Assembly (NCBI RefSeq): GCF_000725625.1
Contig: NZ_JOHS01000001.1
Location: 248,001 to 312,000 of the forward strand
Reading direction: 5' to 3'
Length of the DNA: 64,000 nt
Source of the DNA: Streptomyces sp. NRRL F-6676
Lineage (GTDB): Bacteria; Actinomycetota; Actinomycetes; Streptomycetales; Streptomycetaceae
Shown: piece after piece, positions 20,072 through 29,727 of the stretch
Layout of the letters: each line of letters starts with the position of its first letter
How positions within the stretch are numbered: the first letter of the stretch is position 1
Notes under the pieces: generated by a model
The model's database searches: none
What the model saw: only the letters and a program-made list of their open reading frames with translations
Told to the model about the DNA's origin: nothing
Position numbers and translations under genes: made by a program

Positions 20072-21232
20072 TCAGGAAGCCAGAGGGAGTTCGGCGGAGA
20101 CGGCGAAACCGCCCCCGGGGCGGTGCCCCGCCCGGAGGCTGCCGCCGGCGGTCCGGGCACGCTCGCGCATGCCGATCAGCCCGAACCCGCCGCCGGGCGC
20201 CGGGCTGTGCGGGACGGCCCCACCGTCGTCGCTGACGGTGAGGGTCAGCCGGTCGTGGGAGTAGGCGAGGCGCACCTCCGCGGCACCGGCGGCGGTGTGC
20301 TTGGTGACGTTGGTCAGCGCCTCCTGCACGATCCGGAAGGCGGTCAGGTCCGCCCCCGGCGACAGCGGCCGTTCCTCCCCGTCGACCGCGATGCCGACCC
20401 GGAGCCCGGCGGCGGCGAACGCGGCGGCCAGCTCCGGGAGCCGGGCCAGTCCGGGGGACGGCTCCAGGGAGTCGTCCGGGTCGTCGGACTGGCGCAACAG
20501 GCCGACCGTGGACTGTAGTTCACGCAGCGCCGAGGAGGTGGTGGTGCCCAGCTCGGTGAGGATTCTCGCCGCCTGCTCGGGGCGCGTGCGCACGAGATGG
20601 GCGGCGGTGCCGGCCTGGGCGTTGGCCAGGGCCATGTGGTGGGCGACGACGTCGTGCAGTTCGCGGGCGATGCGCACGCGCTCCTCGGTGACGCGCCTGC
20701 GCGCCTCCTCCTCCCGGGTGCGTTCGGCGTGCTCGGCACGGGTGCGCACCGCCTCCAGATAGGCCCGCCGCGCCCGGACCGCCGAGCCCTGGACGACCGG
20801 CAGCGCGGTCCAGAAGGCGGTGAGGACCGCCGTCTGGGCCCACGGCTGGTCGTCGGGCCCCCGCGGCAGCGTCGGCAGCACGATCAGCGCGAAGGCGGCC
20901 AGCCAGAACGCGCGGGCGACCCGTTCGGGGCTGCGCACGGCCAGTTCGTACAGGGCGACGATGACGGGGATCAGCAGGAGCGCGGAGACCTCCGTGCTCA
21001 GTGCGGCCGCCACGCCGGTGCAGAGCGCGGCGACGAGCACGACCGGCCGCGGGTGTCCGCGCCGCCACAGCAGGGCGCAGCACGCGGCGGTGCTCGCGGA
21101 GACCGCCCCGGGCCACCGGCCGTGACCGGACCCGGCGCCCTGGGCCGCGGTGACGACGAGCAACAGCAGCAGGAAGGCCGACTCGACGAGGCGGGGGTGG
21201 CGGTCGGCGAACCGTCGCCAGCTGGTGAGCAT
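20072..21232 (-). CDS. NarL-type sensor histidine kinase (HisKA_3)
   Basis: This 386-residue membrane kinase has about four to six hydrophobic segments in its first 150 residues and no large extracellular loop, then a coiled coil and the HisKA_3 box 'RIARELHDVVAHHMAL', in which the first His is phosphorylated. The ATPase domain has 'EALTNVTKHT' (N-box), 'SDDGG' and 'GFGLIGMRERA' (G-box). The ATG has GGAGAG six bases upstream. It phosphorylates the response regulator encoded directly downstream. The short external loops suggest that it senses a membrane or envelope condition rather than a large ligand; this is inference. Confidence 0.9.
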   Translation of the reverse strand: MLTSWRRFADRHPRLVESAFLLLLLVVTAAQGAGSGHGRWPGAVSASTAACCALLWRRGHPRPVVLVAALCTGVAAALSTEVSALLLIPVIVALYELAVRSPERVARAFWLAAFALIVLPTLPRGPDDQPWAQTAVLTAFWTALPVVQGSAVRARRAYLEAVRTRAEHAERTREEEARRRVTEERVRIARELHDVVAHHMALANAQAGTAAHLVRTRPEQAARILTELGTTTSSALRELQSTVGLLRQSDDPDDSLEPSPGLARLPELAAAFAAAGLRVGIAVDGEERPLSPGADLTAFRIVQEALTNVTKHTAAGAAEVRLAYSHDRLTLTVSDDGGAVPHSPAPGGGFGLIGMRERARTAGGSLRAGHRPGGGFAVSAELPLAS

Positions 21233-21330
21233 GGTTCTCTCCGGAGGGGTGAGGTGGGGCCATGGTGAGTCACCCGGCGGCCCGCGCGCCAGCCGCCGCC
21301 CTGGCGGACGAGGCCGCCGGACACGGGAGC

Positions 21331-21360
21331 GGGCCGTCCGTGCCGAGGCACGGACGGCCC
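21331..21360 (-). terminator. Hairpin terminator of the MMPL gene
   Basis: Arms 21331-21344 and 21347-21360 pair perfectly over 14 bases with a two-base centre, just after the MMPL stop. It separates the exporter from the kinase operon. Confidence 0.75.
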
Positions 21361-21392
21361 TGCACCCGGGCGCGCGGCGGGTTACGGCCCGG

Positions 21393-23735
21393 TCAGACGC
21401 GTACGGTGTCCCGCGCGCCGTCCTCCGCGGCCGGGGGAGCGGCGGGCAGGCGGGACAGGGCCTCGCCCTCCACGTCGACGCGCGGCAGCAGCCGGGCCAG
21501 CGGGCGCGGCAGCCACCATGCCGCCTTCCCCAGCAGCGCGAGCACCGCCGGCACGAACGCCATGCGCACCACGAACGCGTCGAACAGGACGGCGATCGCC
21601 AGGCCGAAGCCGACCATCTTGACCAGGGTCTCGCCGCCGGTCATGAACCCGGCGAACACCGCCATCATGATGATCCCGGCCGCCACCACCACCCGGCCGC
21701 TGTGCCGGAACCCGCTGACCACGGCCTGCGCGGGCCGCTCCCCGTGGAGGTACGCCTCACGCATCCGGGAGACCAGGAAGACCTGGTAGTCCATGGCGAG
21801 ACCGAAGACGATGCCCACCAGGAAGATCGGCATCGTGCTCATGATCGGCCCGGTCTGGTCGATGCCGAGGAGCGAGGCGCCGTGGCCGTTCTGGAAGACC
21901 GTGACGAGCGCGCCGAACGAGGCGAGCACCGACAGCAGGAAGCCCAGGGCCGCCTTGAGTGGCACCAGCACCGAGCGGAAGACGAGCATCAGCAGCAGGA
22001 AGGCCAGACCCACCACGATCACCAGGTACGGGATCAGCGCGCTCATCATCTTGTCCGCGACGTCGATGTTGAGCGCTGTGGTGCCGGTGACCTCGAAGGT
22101 CGCGCCGGTGGCCGACTCGGTCGCGGGGCGCTGGTGGCGGATGGTCTCGACGAGGTCCTTCGTGCGTTCGCTGGTGGGCGCGGTGGCCGGGGTGGCCCGC
22201 AGCACCGCGGTGTCCTTCGCCTCGTTGAACTGAGGCGGGGTCACCGAGACGATGCCGTCGGTGCCGGCGATCCGCTTGGCCACCGTCGCCACCGCGCCCT
22301 GGGCGTCGTCGGCGTGCCGGGCGTCCACGACGATGGTCAGCGGACCGTTGAAACCGGGGCCGAAGCCGTCGGCGAGGGCGTCGTAGGCGCGGCGCTCCGT
22401 GGTCGTCGTGGGCTTGGCCTCGTCGCCGGGCATACCGAGCCGGAGGTCCATCGCCGGCACGGCCAGCGCTCCGAGGAAGGCGACCGAGGCGACCAGCACG
22501 AGCACGGGGCGCCGCACGACGAACCGGCCCCAACGGGCGCTCCACGCGCCCGTCCTGTCCGCCTCGCGGGTGCTCCGTCCGTCGGCCCCCGCGGCCGTCC
22601 CGCCGACGACCGTCACGCCGCTCGCGGAGGCGGCGTGCGCCTCGCTCCCGCCGGACCGGCGGACGAGCCCGCGGATCCGGCCCGCGCCACGGGCGGCCTT
22701 GGCGCCCTTGGCACCCTTCGCGCCCCGGCGGGAGAGGACCGCGTTCGGCCAGAAACCGAGGAGGGACGGGACCAGCGTCAGCGCGACCAGGACGCCGACC
22801 ACCACCGTGCCCGCCGCCGTCAGCCCCATCTTCGTCAGCTCCGGCACCCCCACCACCGACAGCCCCGCCAGCGCGATGAACACCGTGAGCCCGGCGAAGA
22901 CGACGGCGGAACCCGCGGTGCCCACGGCCCGCCCGGTCGCCTCCTCGGGGGCGTGCCCGTGCGCCCGCTCCTCCCGGTAGCGGGAGACCACGAACAGGGC
23001 GTAGTCGATCCCGATGGCGATGCCGATCATCATGGCCAGCTCGACATTGTTCGAGGACAGGCCGAGCGCGCTGCCCAGCGCCATGATCGAGGCGATGCTG
23101 ACGCCCACGCCGACCACCGCGGTGATCAGCGGCAGCCCGGCCGCGGCCAGGGAACCGAAGGTGAGCAGCAGCACCACGGCGGCGACGACGAGGCCGAGGA
23201 CCTCCCCGATCCCGTCCGACGGATCGCTCGCCACCGCGCCGCCGCCGGCCTCGACGGTCAGCCCCGTCTCCCGGGCCTCGTCGACGGCGGCCAGGAGGTC
23301 GTCCTTGCTCGCCTGGCTGACGTCGTCGTCCTTCACCTTGTAGGTGACCGTGGCGTACGCCGTGGACCCGTCCTCGCTCACTGCCCCTCCGTCGAAGGGG
23401 CTCGCCACGTCCGCCACCTGCGGCCCGTCGGACACCTGGGTCACGAGCGCGTCGACGGCGGCACGGTTCGGGGCGGCGGTGATCTTCTGCCCGCCGGGTG
23501 CCACGAAGACGATCCGGGCGCTCGCCCCGTCGGCCTCGGCGCCGGGGAACCGTTCGTTGATGAGGTCGAACGCCTTCTGCGACTCGATCCCCGGCATCCC
23601 GGAGGAGTCGTCGGACGCGTCGGACGCGTTGAGGGCGCCGAGGCCGACGACGGCCAGGACCGCCACCCACACCAGCGTCACCCACCGCCGCCGTCGGAAG
23701 GCGCCACGGCCCAGCCGGTACAAGAAGGTCGCCAT
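21393..23735 (-). CDS. MMPL-family transporter
   Basis: This 780-residue RND-superfamily exporter has two repeats, each with one helix, a soluble porter domain and about five helices. The proton-relay motifs are 'GIDYALFVVSRYREE' in the first half and 'AMDYQVFLVSRMREAY' in the second. Such proteins export lipids or hydrophobic compounds at the expense of the proton gradient. The central linker (about 350-410) is Ala/Gly/Lys-rich, and 'GAKGAKGAKAARGAG' there is a small basic repeat. ATG 23735 begins the usual short cytoplasmic stretch before helix 1. It stands alone between terminators, and no regulator is adjacent. Confidence 0.9.
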   Translation of the reverse strand: MATFLYRLGRGAFRRRRWVTLVWVAVLAVVGLGALNASDASDDSSGMPGIESQKAFDLINERFPGAEADGASARIVFVAPGGQKITAAPNRAAVDALVTQVSDGPQVADVASPFDGGAVSEDGSTAYATVTYKVKDDDVSQASKDDLLAAVDEARETGLTVEAGGGAVASDPSDGIGEVLGLVVAAVVLLLTFGSLAAAGLPLITAVVGVGVSIASIMALGSALGLSSNNVELAMMIGIAIGIDYALFVVSRYREERAHGHAPEEATGRAVGTAGSAVVFAGLTVFIALAGLSVVGVPELTKMGLTAAGTVVVGVLVALTLVPSLLGFWPNAVLSRRGAKGAKGAKAARGAGRIRGLVRRSGGSEAHAASASGVTVVGGTAAGADGRSTREADRTGAWSARWGRFVVRRPVLVLVASVAFLGALAVPAMDLRLGMPGDEAKPTTTTERRAYDALADGFGPGFNGPLTIVVDARHADDAQGAVATVAKRIAGTDGIVSVTPPQFNEAKDTAVLRATPATAPTSERTKDLVETIRHQRPATESATGATFEVTGTTALNIDVADKMMSALIPYLVIVVGLAFLLLMLVFRSVLVPLKAALGFLLSVLASFGALVTVFQNGHGASLLGIDQTGPIMSTMPIFLVGIVFGLAMDYQVFLVSRMREAYLHGERPAQAVVSGFRHSGRVVVAAGIIMMAVFAGFMTGGETLVKMVGFGLAIAVLFDAFVVRMAFVPAVLALLGKAAWWLPRPLARLLPRVDVEGEALSRLPAAPPAAEDGARDTVRV

Positions 23736-23879
23736 GGAAAGGGTCTCCGTATCTCTCTCGGGAACCCCTCAAGGCTTTCCGGGCGGACCCCCTCCCGTCG
23801 TCGTCACCGCTGCGGCAATCCGGCTACTGAAGAACGAGTACCTCCGCGCCCCGCACACCGTCCTCAGGCATGACACACG

Positions 23880-23915
23880 GGGCCGGTGACAGTGCTCGCA
23901 CACCGCCACCGGCCC
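23880..23915 (-). terminator. Hairpin terminator of the GH97 gene
   Basis: GGGCCGGTG (23880-23888) pairs with CACCGGCCC (23907-23915), a perfect 9-base stem overlapping the last codons' downstream edge of the GH97 gene. Confidence 0.55.
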
Positions 23916-23921
23916 TCCGCC

Positions 23922-26600
23922 TCACGGGAGCAGCCGTGCGTCCCCCCAGTCGGCGTGGTCGGAGTCGACGCCGTCCCCGCCGTCCGTGACCCGCAGCGTC
24001 AGCCGCCGCACCCCGCTCACGTCGACATCGAGGGCGCGGGCCGCGTCGGCAGAGGTCAGCACCGGTGTGGTGGCCAGCGTCCGGCCGTCACCGAGCACCT
24101 CGAAGACGACGCTGCCCTTGCCGCCCACCTCGTCGTCCACGCCCACGGCCGCGGTGAACCGCCGGTAGGCGCCGCCCAGATCGACCACGACCTCGCTCGC
24201 GGCGTGCACCCCGAGCCCCTTGTCGTGGACGGTGCCCCGGAGGGTGAGCGGGCCGCCGTCGCCCGCGGCCGTCTCCCCGTTGGACAGGTCACGCTCGACG
24301 GGCCCCCAGCCGTTGCTCTGCGACACGAACGGCAGATCGCTGACATGGTCGACGCCCGGCGGGGAGACGTACGCGCGGACGGTGCGCTCCACCGTCAGCA
24401 CCCGGCCCCCCGCCCGGTACTTCGCGGTGACCACCAGATCACGGCCGCCCTCCGCGGCGTCCGCCGGGACCTCGACGGTCCAGTGCCCTGCCAGTTCCCC
24501 GCCGGTGCTCACCCGGTCGGCGCGCGCCTGGTCCCCCTGGACGGACCAGCCGTCCGGCGCGCGGAGGGTGACGGTGACGTCCTGCGCCGGTCCGGCCTGC
24601 TCCACCGCGAAGCGCGCGTCCACGCCGACCGAGGCGCCCGCGTCGACGTCCGCCTTCCCCGGCGACACGGTGAGCGTGGTCAGCGGCAGCCGGGAGACCG
24701 GCCGGTCGCAGGTGTCCTGGCCCGGGGCGGCACGGCACACCAGCGCGGCGAACCCGCCGTGTTCCCGCGTGGGCACGCGCAGGGTGTCGCGCCGGGTGAG
24801 GACGTGCCGCTCGCGGACCAGCCCGTCGTCGCCGTCCCGCACCACCTCCACCAGCCACTTCCCGCCGCCCAGGAAGTCCAGCGGCACCTCCCGCTGCCCG
24901 GCGGGACCGGCACCGATACTGCCCAGGAACCACCGGGCGCCCCGCCGCCGGGCGAACGTCGCGTCCTGCCCCGGCTCCCCGGACAGCAGCCGCGACTCGT
25001 CCCAGACGGTCGGCACCTGCTCCAGGAACCGCTCCAGCTCCGGCCGTTCCCGGTACGCCTCCACCGACCCGGCGAAGTTCTGGAACCCGGACTCGTACAC
25101 CACCGACAGCGCCAGCTCGGCCGCGTCCGAGACGGTACGGGTGCCGAACTGGAAGCCCATCGGGGTGTAGTCCATCGACCCCACGGCGTTGCGGGTGTAC
25201 GGCAGCGTCGCGAGGTCGGCGGCCGGAACGTCGCCCTGCTCGGCGCCGTAGACCGCCTCCATCGACATCACCTGCGGCCAGGTCCGCTGGACGCCCTTGG
25301 GCAGCGTGGCGCCGTGGAAGTTGACCAGCAGCTTCTCCCGGGCGGTGTCCCGCAGGATGTCGTCGTACCAGGCGAACCGCTCCTGGGAGTCGGAATCCAT
25401 GAAGTCGATCTTCAGCCCGGCCGCGCCCCACTTCTTCACCTTCGGCAGCAACGCGGCGCGCTCGGCGGCCGTGTCCAGGTCGGTGTAGTGCACCCACAGC
25501 AGGATGCCGACGCCCCGTGCCCTGGCGTAGTCGATGAGTCGCGGCATCCAGTCGGTGGTCTTCCAGCCGTCGTCCACCAGCGTGTACGGCCAGCCGTGGG
25601 CCGCGCTGTAGTCGACGAAGCGTTCCTGGGTGGCGAGGCTGCGCTGGGCGGCGCCGAAGCCGGCCAGCCAGGACCAGGCCACCTTGCCGGGCCGGATCCA
25701 GGAGGTGTCGGCGATGCGGGAGGACGGCGCCAGGTCGTCCACCAGGGTCGACTCCGTGACGGTGGCCAGGTCGCCGATCACCGCGGTCCGCCAGGGCGTG
25801 GCGAGCGGCCCGGTGGAGGTGACGGAGGCGTCGGCCAGGGCGACCGTGTACTCCGCGCTGCCCTGTCGGTGGACGAGATGGCTGCCGTCGTAGCGGCCGT
25901 CCACGTCGGACTCGGTGAGCAGCGCGTACGTGCCGCCCACCCGGAAGAGCGCGGGGTAGGCGTAGGAGCCGTCCGGGGCGTCGGCCGCGCCCGACGGGGC
26001 GAAGGTGCGCTCGTAGTTCGGAGTGTAGGACGACAGCCAGGCCCGCGCGGCGGCGGGCGGCCGGAACGCGGACGCCTCGCGCACCACGGTGACGGCGCCC
26101 CGGGCGGGCAGCACGTACCGGTAGGCGACGCCGTCGTCGGAGACACGGACGAGGAGATCGAGGCGGGCCTTCCCGGCGCCGGTGAAGGAGAACCGGGTCT
26201 CGGTCGCGCGCACACTGCGGCGCAGTCGCTTGCCGGTGGTCATGGTGTAGTGGCCGGTCACCTGCCGGGTACGGCGGGAGGTGAGCCGCAGCCCCGAGGT
26301 CAGGTCGGCGGACCCGGTGACGAGGCCGACGGGGGCGGGCTCGAGCACGGTGGTGGCGCCCTTGCGGGCGGCGAGGGTCACCGTGCCGTCGGCGGGGTCG
26401 AGGCGGACGGCGGCCGAGACGCCGTCGCGCGCCCTCCCGGGCTGTCTCACGGTCCAACTGTCCCCGTCGCCGCGCCCGTTGCCGGCGGCGGCCGCGTGGG
26501 CCGGCGGGGCGAGCGGGCCGAGGGCGAGCAGAAAGCCGAGAACGAGAACGGTCCAGGCGGGCAGGAAGGGATGACGCGAACCGGGCGATGCTCTGCGCAC
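23922..26600 (-). CDS. Secreted GH97 glycoside hydrolase with NEW3 and NPCBM domains
   Basis: This 892-residue secreted enzyme is likely an alpha-galactosidase or related alpha-glycosidase. A signal peptide ends near residue 37 (PLAPPAHA). The N-terminal beta-sandwich of GH97 is followed by the barrel: 'LVDDGWKTTDWMPRL', 'LWVHYTDLDT' and 'LKIDFMDSDSQE'. The Asp in 'KIDFMD' is placed like the nucleophile of retaining GH97 enzymes. 'VNFHGATLPKGVQRTWP' and 'GAEQGD' also fit. After about residue 640 come a NEW3-like beta domain and an NPCBM carbohydrate module ('GTVHDKGLGVHA' near 790). GTG 26600 has GGAGG five bases upstream. It lies downstream of the lectin-kinase but behind a terminator. Confidence 0.88.
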   Translation of the reverse strand: MRRASPGSRHPFLPAWTVLVLGFLLALGPLAPPAHAAAAGNGRGDGDSWTVRQPGRARDGVSAAVRLDPADGTVTLAARKGATTVLEPAPVGLVTGSADLTSGLRLTSRRTRQVTGHYTMTTGKRLRRSVRATETRFSFTGAGKARLDLLVRVSDDGVAYRYVLPARGAVTVVREASAFRPPAAARAWLSSYTPNYERTFAPSGAADAPDGSYAYPALFRVGGTYALLTESDVDGRYDGSHLVHRQGSAEYTVALADASVTSTGPLATPWRTAVIGDLATVTESTLVDDLAPSSRIADTSWIRPGKVAWSWLAGFGAAQRSLATQERFVDYSAAHGWPYTLVDDGWKTTDWMPRLIDYARARGVGILLWVHYTDLDTAAERAALLPKVKKWGAAGLKIDFMDSDSQERFAWYDDILRDTAREKLLVNFHGATLPKGVQRTWPQVMSMEAVYGAEQGDVPAADLATLPYTRNAVGSMDYTPMGFQFGTRTVSDAAELALSVVYESGFQNFAGSVEAYRERPELERFLEQVPTVWDESRLLSGEPGQDATFARRRGARWFLGSIGAGPAGQREVPLDFLGGGKWLVEVVRDGDDGLVRERHVLTRRDTLRVPTREHGGFAALVCRAAPGQDTCDRPVSRLPLTTLTVSPGKADVDAGASVGVDARFAVEQAGPAQDVTVTLRAPDGWSVQGDQARADRVSTGGELAGHWTVEVPADAAEGGRDLVVTAKYRAGGRVLTVERTVRAYVSPPGVDHVSDLPFVSQSNGWGPVERDLSNGETAAGDGGPLTLRGTVHDKGLGVHAASEVVVDLGGAYRRFTAAVGVDDEVGGKGSVVFEVLGDGRTLATTPVLTSADAARALDVDVSGVRRLTLRVTDGGDGVDSDHADWGDARLLP

Positions 26601-26670
26601 CGAGGCCTCCGTCCAGAGACTGACATCGTTGTCCTGTCTGGTTCCGCGAGTACCCTTCCCCTCTCCCACA

Positions 26671-26733
26671 CCCCGTCAACCCCCGCGCCCCCACGGGCAC
26701 ATGGCCCCGGAGGCGCGGGTGGACGTGACGGGG
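26671..26733 (-). terminator. Hairpin terminator of the lectin-kinase gene
   Basis: CCCCGTCA (26671-26678) pairs with TGACGGGG (26726-26733), and CCCGCGCC (26682-26689) with GGCGCGGG (26712-26719), giving a long interrupted stem just after the kinase stop. Confidence 0.6.
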
Positions 26734-26739
26734 GGCGTC

Positions 26740-28377
26740 TCAGTGATCGGTGCCGGTCTGCCAGAGCACGTCGGCGCCCTGCTGGATGGTCACGTTGCCG
26801 TTCTCCAGGAACAGCAGGACCGAGTTCTCGTGCCCCGAGGTGTTGCTGGCCCACACCGGCTTGTGCTCGGCCGTGTAGACCACGAGGTTCCCGTCCTGCT
26901 GGAACTCGGCGGTGTAGTTCTCGCCCGAGGTCCGGCTCGCCCAACGGGCCCTGCCGTTCTCGTCGTACACGACGAGGTTGCCGTCCGCCTGCATGATCAG
27001 CTTCCGGTTCATGTTCTCCAGGAACTCGCCGACGGCCAGCTTGTGCGGGGCGTTGACGGAGAGGTTCATGGGCGCGTCCGGGGCCGGGGCGCTCGTCGGC
27101 CTGCTGGTGTCCGGGGAGGCCTCCGCGCCGGAGTCGCCGGCCGCCGGGTCCTTCGAGGCGTCGGCCGCCGGTGCCTTCGACCCGCCGGCGGCCTCGCCGG
27201 AGCCACGGCCGGCGGCCGCGGACGGCTTTTGCTGCCCGGAGTCGTCCCGCGAGGCCTGGTAGACCAGTGTGCCGGCCACTGCGGCCACCACCACGACCGC
27301 CGCGACGGCACCGGCGACGAGGAACCGGGTCCGGCTCCTGCGCGGCGGGGCCGGATACCCGGCGACGTCCGGTGCGGGTCCGAAGCCGGGGGGCACCGGG
27401 GTGCCCGCATCCGGGCCGTGCCCGGGCTCGAACCGGGTGGCCACGACCGTCGGCGCGGCGGCCACGCCCTGGGCGAGGTCCTGGCGGACGGCGGCGGTGG
27501 CCGCCCCGTTCTCCACCGGCGTCGCCGCCCCGCTCGCGACCAGCGCGCTCTGGTAGGCCGGATGCTGCACGAGGTCGAGACCCGACGCGCTCATCTCGAT
27601 GATCCGCTGCGGTGTGGGCCGCTGGGCCGGGTCCCGGTGCATGCACGCCGCGATCAGCTCGGCGATCCCCGGGTCCACCCCGCTCAGATCGACGTCCTCG
27701 TGCACCGTCCGGTACGAGACCGTCGCCATCGAACCGTCACCGTAGGGCGGACGGCCCGTCACGGCGAAGAGCAGGGTGGCACCGAGGGCGAAGACGTCGG
27801 CGGCGGAACCGGTGTCACCGCTCGTGATGCTCTCCGGCGCCATGTAGCCCGGGGTGCCCAGCCAGCTGCCGGTCTGGGTGAGTTCGGAGGCGCCGATGGT
27901 CCGGGCGATGCCGAAGTCGATCAACTGCGGGCCGGTGGCGGAGAGGATGACGTTGTGCGGCTTGATGTCACGGTGCCACACACCGTGACCCTGGAGGTCG
28001 GCCAGCCCCTCGGCCAGCGCCGCCAGCACGGCCCGGCCCACTTCCGCCGGGAAGGGGCCGCCGTCCACGACCGCCGCGTGCAGCGTCGGCCCCGGCACGT
28101 ACTCGGTGGCGAGCCAGTACGGGGGCGTCTCCAGCTCGGCGTCGATCAGGGCGGCGGTGAACGCGCTGCGCACGGTGGCCAGCGTCTCCACCTCGCGGCG
28201 GAACCGGCTCATCACCTGCGCGTCGGACTGCAAATGGTCGTTGATGACCTTCACGGCGGCGGGGCGCCCACCCGGTGAACGCGCCAGGTACACCCGACCC
28301 ATGCCGCCCTGGCCGAGCCTGCGTATCACGCGGTAGCGGCCTATCTGCGCCGGATCCGTCTCATGGTGTGGATGCAC
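26740..28377 (-). CDS. Ser/Thr protein kinase with extracellular bulb-type lectin domain
   Basis: This membrane kinase of about 545 residues has a complete catalytic domain (residues about 10-270): glycine loop 'LGQGGMGRVYL', 'AAVKVIND' Lys, 'WHRDIKPHNV', 'LIDFGIA' and 'MAPESI'. A Pro/Ala-rich stretch leads to a transmembrane helix ('FLVAGAVAAVVVVAAVAGTL', near 345), a Ser/Ala/Asp-rich linker and a C-terminal bulb-type (B-)lectin domain with mannose-site repeats 'QADGNLVVYD' and 'QQDGNLVVYT'; the third repeat is degenerate ('LENGNVTIQ'). GTG 28377 has GGGAAGG eight bases upstream; in-frame ATG codons at 28401 and further up to 28542 are alternatives. The lectin would face outwards and might sense cell-wall or substrate glycans. 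Confidence 0.88.
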   Translation of the reverse strand: MHPHHETDPAQIGRYRVIRRLGQGGMGRVYLARSPGGRPAAVKVINDHLQSDAQVMSRFRREVETLATVRSAFTAALIDAELETPPYWLATEYVPGPTLHAAVVDGGPFPAEVGRAVLAALAEGLADLQGHGVWHRDIKPHNVILSATGPQLIDFGIARTIGASELTQTGSWLGTPGYMAPESITSGDTGSAADVFALGATLLFAVTGRPPYGDGSMATVSYRTVHEDVDLSGVDPGIAELIAACMHRDPAQRPTPQRIIEMSASGLDLVQHPAYQSALVASGAATPVENGAATAAVRQDLAQGVAAAPTVVATRFEPGHGPDAGTPVPPGFGPAPDVAGYPAPPRRSRTRFLVAGAVAAVVVVAAVAGTLVYQASRDDSGQQKPSAAAGRGSGEAAGGSKAPAADASKDPAAGDSGAEASPDTSRPTSAPAPDAPMNLSVNAPHKLAVGEFLENMNRKLIMQADGNLVVYDENGRARWASRTSGENYTAEFQQDGNLVVYTAEHKPVWASNTSGHENSVLLFLENGNVTIQQGADVLWQTGTDH

Positions 28378-28767
28378 CGGGTTCGCCTTCCCTTTGAGCA
28401 TGTCCCGGAGCCGGCGGGGCCCGTGTGGCATCGGCTCGGCTGCGCGTCGACAACGTTCTCCATCGGTTCGGCCGTGCCCATGGGCTTTCGGCACCGAGCG
28501 GCTGCCTGGGCCCCTCGTCCACCCTGATGGAGGCAGCGTCATGATAGGCCACCAGCAGGTGCCGGTATGACAGACCAGTGGATAGGCGGGGGTCGTGTCG
28601 GGGGCTCAACGGGGTTGTAGGTAAAGGGCGTTGAGGTGCGAGGGCGTATCCGTTCGGGCGCGGTGGGTGACGCGTGCGCCCGCGGCGTTTGACGGCCGCT
28701 TTCGCGTTGTGTGAGCAACGGATGACAACGGGGCCGAGGGGGCGCTCGGCCTGGTGGGCTTTCCGGC
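28378..28767. other. Divergent intergenic region
   Basis: This stretch separates the minus-strand lectin-kinase from the plus-strand SGNH lipoprotein. Its left part (to 28542) stays open in the kinase frame but is Arg/Pro-rich and lacks kinase homology, so alternative kinase starts lie here. I see no other gene or clear operator. The two promoters must face outwards from it. Confidence 0.4.
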
Positions 28768-29637
28768 ATGCGCAACGAGACGAACTCCACTCAGACCGAC
28801 GTGACTTCCCGCCCCGGCACGTTCACCTCCCGTACCTGGCGACGCCCTCGGGTCCTGCCGGCGGCCGTGCTGCTGGCCGTCGCGGGCGCCGTCGCCCTGG
28901 CCGGCTGCGGCGACGACGACGCGACGGGGAGCAGGGCCGCCGCCTCCTCCACCGCCTCCGCCCCGGCCTCGGGGGCCGGGACGGACAAGAGGGTGCTGTG
29001 GGTGGGTGACTCCATCGCGGGCGTCGAGGCCCCGCCGCTCGGTGCGGCACTCAAGGCGAGCGGCGCCGCCTTCAAGGACGACTCCTCCGACGGCGGCGGC
29101 ACCGTCGTCGAGGGCGGGAGGATGAGCCGCGCGCTCGCCCGGTCGACGTGGAAGCGGCTGCGTGAGGACATCGCGTCCTTCCACCCCGACGTGCTCGCGT
29201 ACCAGATCACCACGTACGACTGGGGCACCCCCGCGCAGCAGCGGGCCTCGTACCGGAAGCTCGCGAAGGCGGTGGGGGACGCGGGCGCGGACCTCGTGCT
29301 CGTGTCCGCGCCGCCGTACAGGATCGACGACTTCTACGCTCCGCACGCCGATGCCATCAAGAGCGCGCCCGAGGCCGCGCGGGCGGTGGCGAGGTCCGGC
29401 GCGGGCAACGCGCACTTCGTCGACGCGTCGAAGCTGTGGGGTACCGACGGCGCCGTCGACAGGGCGCAGCGGTCCTCGGACGGGATCCATTCGTGCCAGC
29501 AGGGGTCCGCCGCGTTCGCGACGTGGTTCGTCGAACGGCTCGGTGAGCTGTACGACTTCACGCCTGCCGCGCCGGGCCGGTGGGCCAAGGGGGCGTGGGT
29601 CGAGGACCGGGGGTACGCCGAGCTGGGGTGTGGGTGA
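28768..29637 (+). CDS. SGNH/GDSL-type hydrolase lipoprotein
   Basis: This 289-residue protein has a long N-terminal region and a lipobox 'LAGC' with Cys47, so it is probably anchored outside the membrane. The SGNH fold is indicated by block I 'VLWVGDSIAG' (catalytic Ser), a likely oxyanion Gly, and block V 'SDGIHSC' with Asp and His three residues apart. 'YQITTYDWG' may supply part of the substrate site. The gene precedes an acyltransferase-3 membrane protein by 90 bases. That pairing is known for systems that acylate cell-envelope glycans, in which the SGNH domain completes transfer to the sugar. Deacylation is the alternative. The ATG at 28768 has only a weak GGTGGG upstream, so the start is moderately certain. 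Confidence 0.78.
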   Translation: MRNETNSTQTDVTSRPGTFTSRTWRRPRVLPAAVLLAVAGAVALAGCGDDDATGSRAAASSTASAPASGAGTDKRVLWVGDSIAGVEAPPLGAALKASGAAFKDDSSDGGGTVVEGGRMSRALARSTWKRLREDIASFHPDVLAYQITTYDWGTPAQQRASYRKLAKAVGDAGADLVLVSAPPYRIDDFYAPHADAIKSAPEAARAVARSGAGNAHFVDASKLWGTDGAVDRAQRSSDGIHSCQQGSAAFATWFVERLGELYDFTPAAPGRWAKGAWVEDRGYAELGCG

Positions 29638-29677
29638 GGCGCGCGCTCACGCGGCGGAGCCGCATATCGACACAGCC

Positions 29678-29703
29678 CCGCGCCCCTTACGGGAGGGGCG
29701 CGG
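29678..29703. terminator. REP-like hairpin between SGNH and acyltransferase genes
   Basis: CCGCGCCCC (29678-29686) pairs perfectly with GGGGCGCGG (29695-29703) around TTACGGGA. The context 'CCCCGCGCCCCT' matches the palindrome at 76-150, so this may be a dispersed extragenic repeat that also reduces read-through. Confidence 0.5.
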
Positions 29704-29727
29704 CCCCCCTCTGACGAAGGAACCCCA

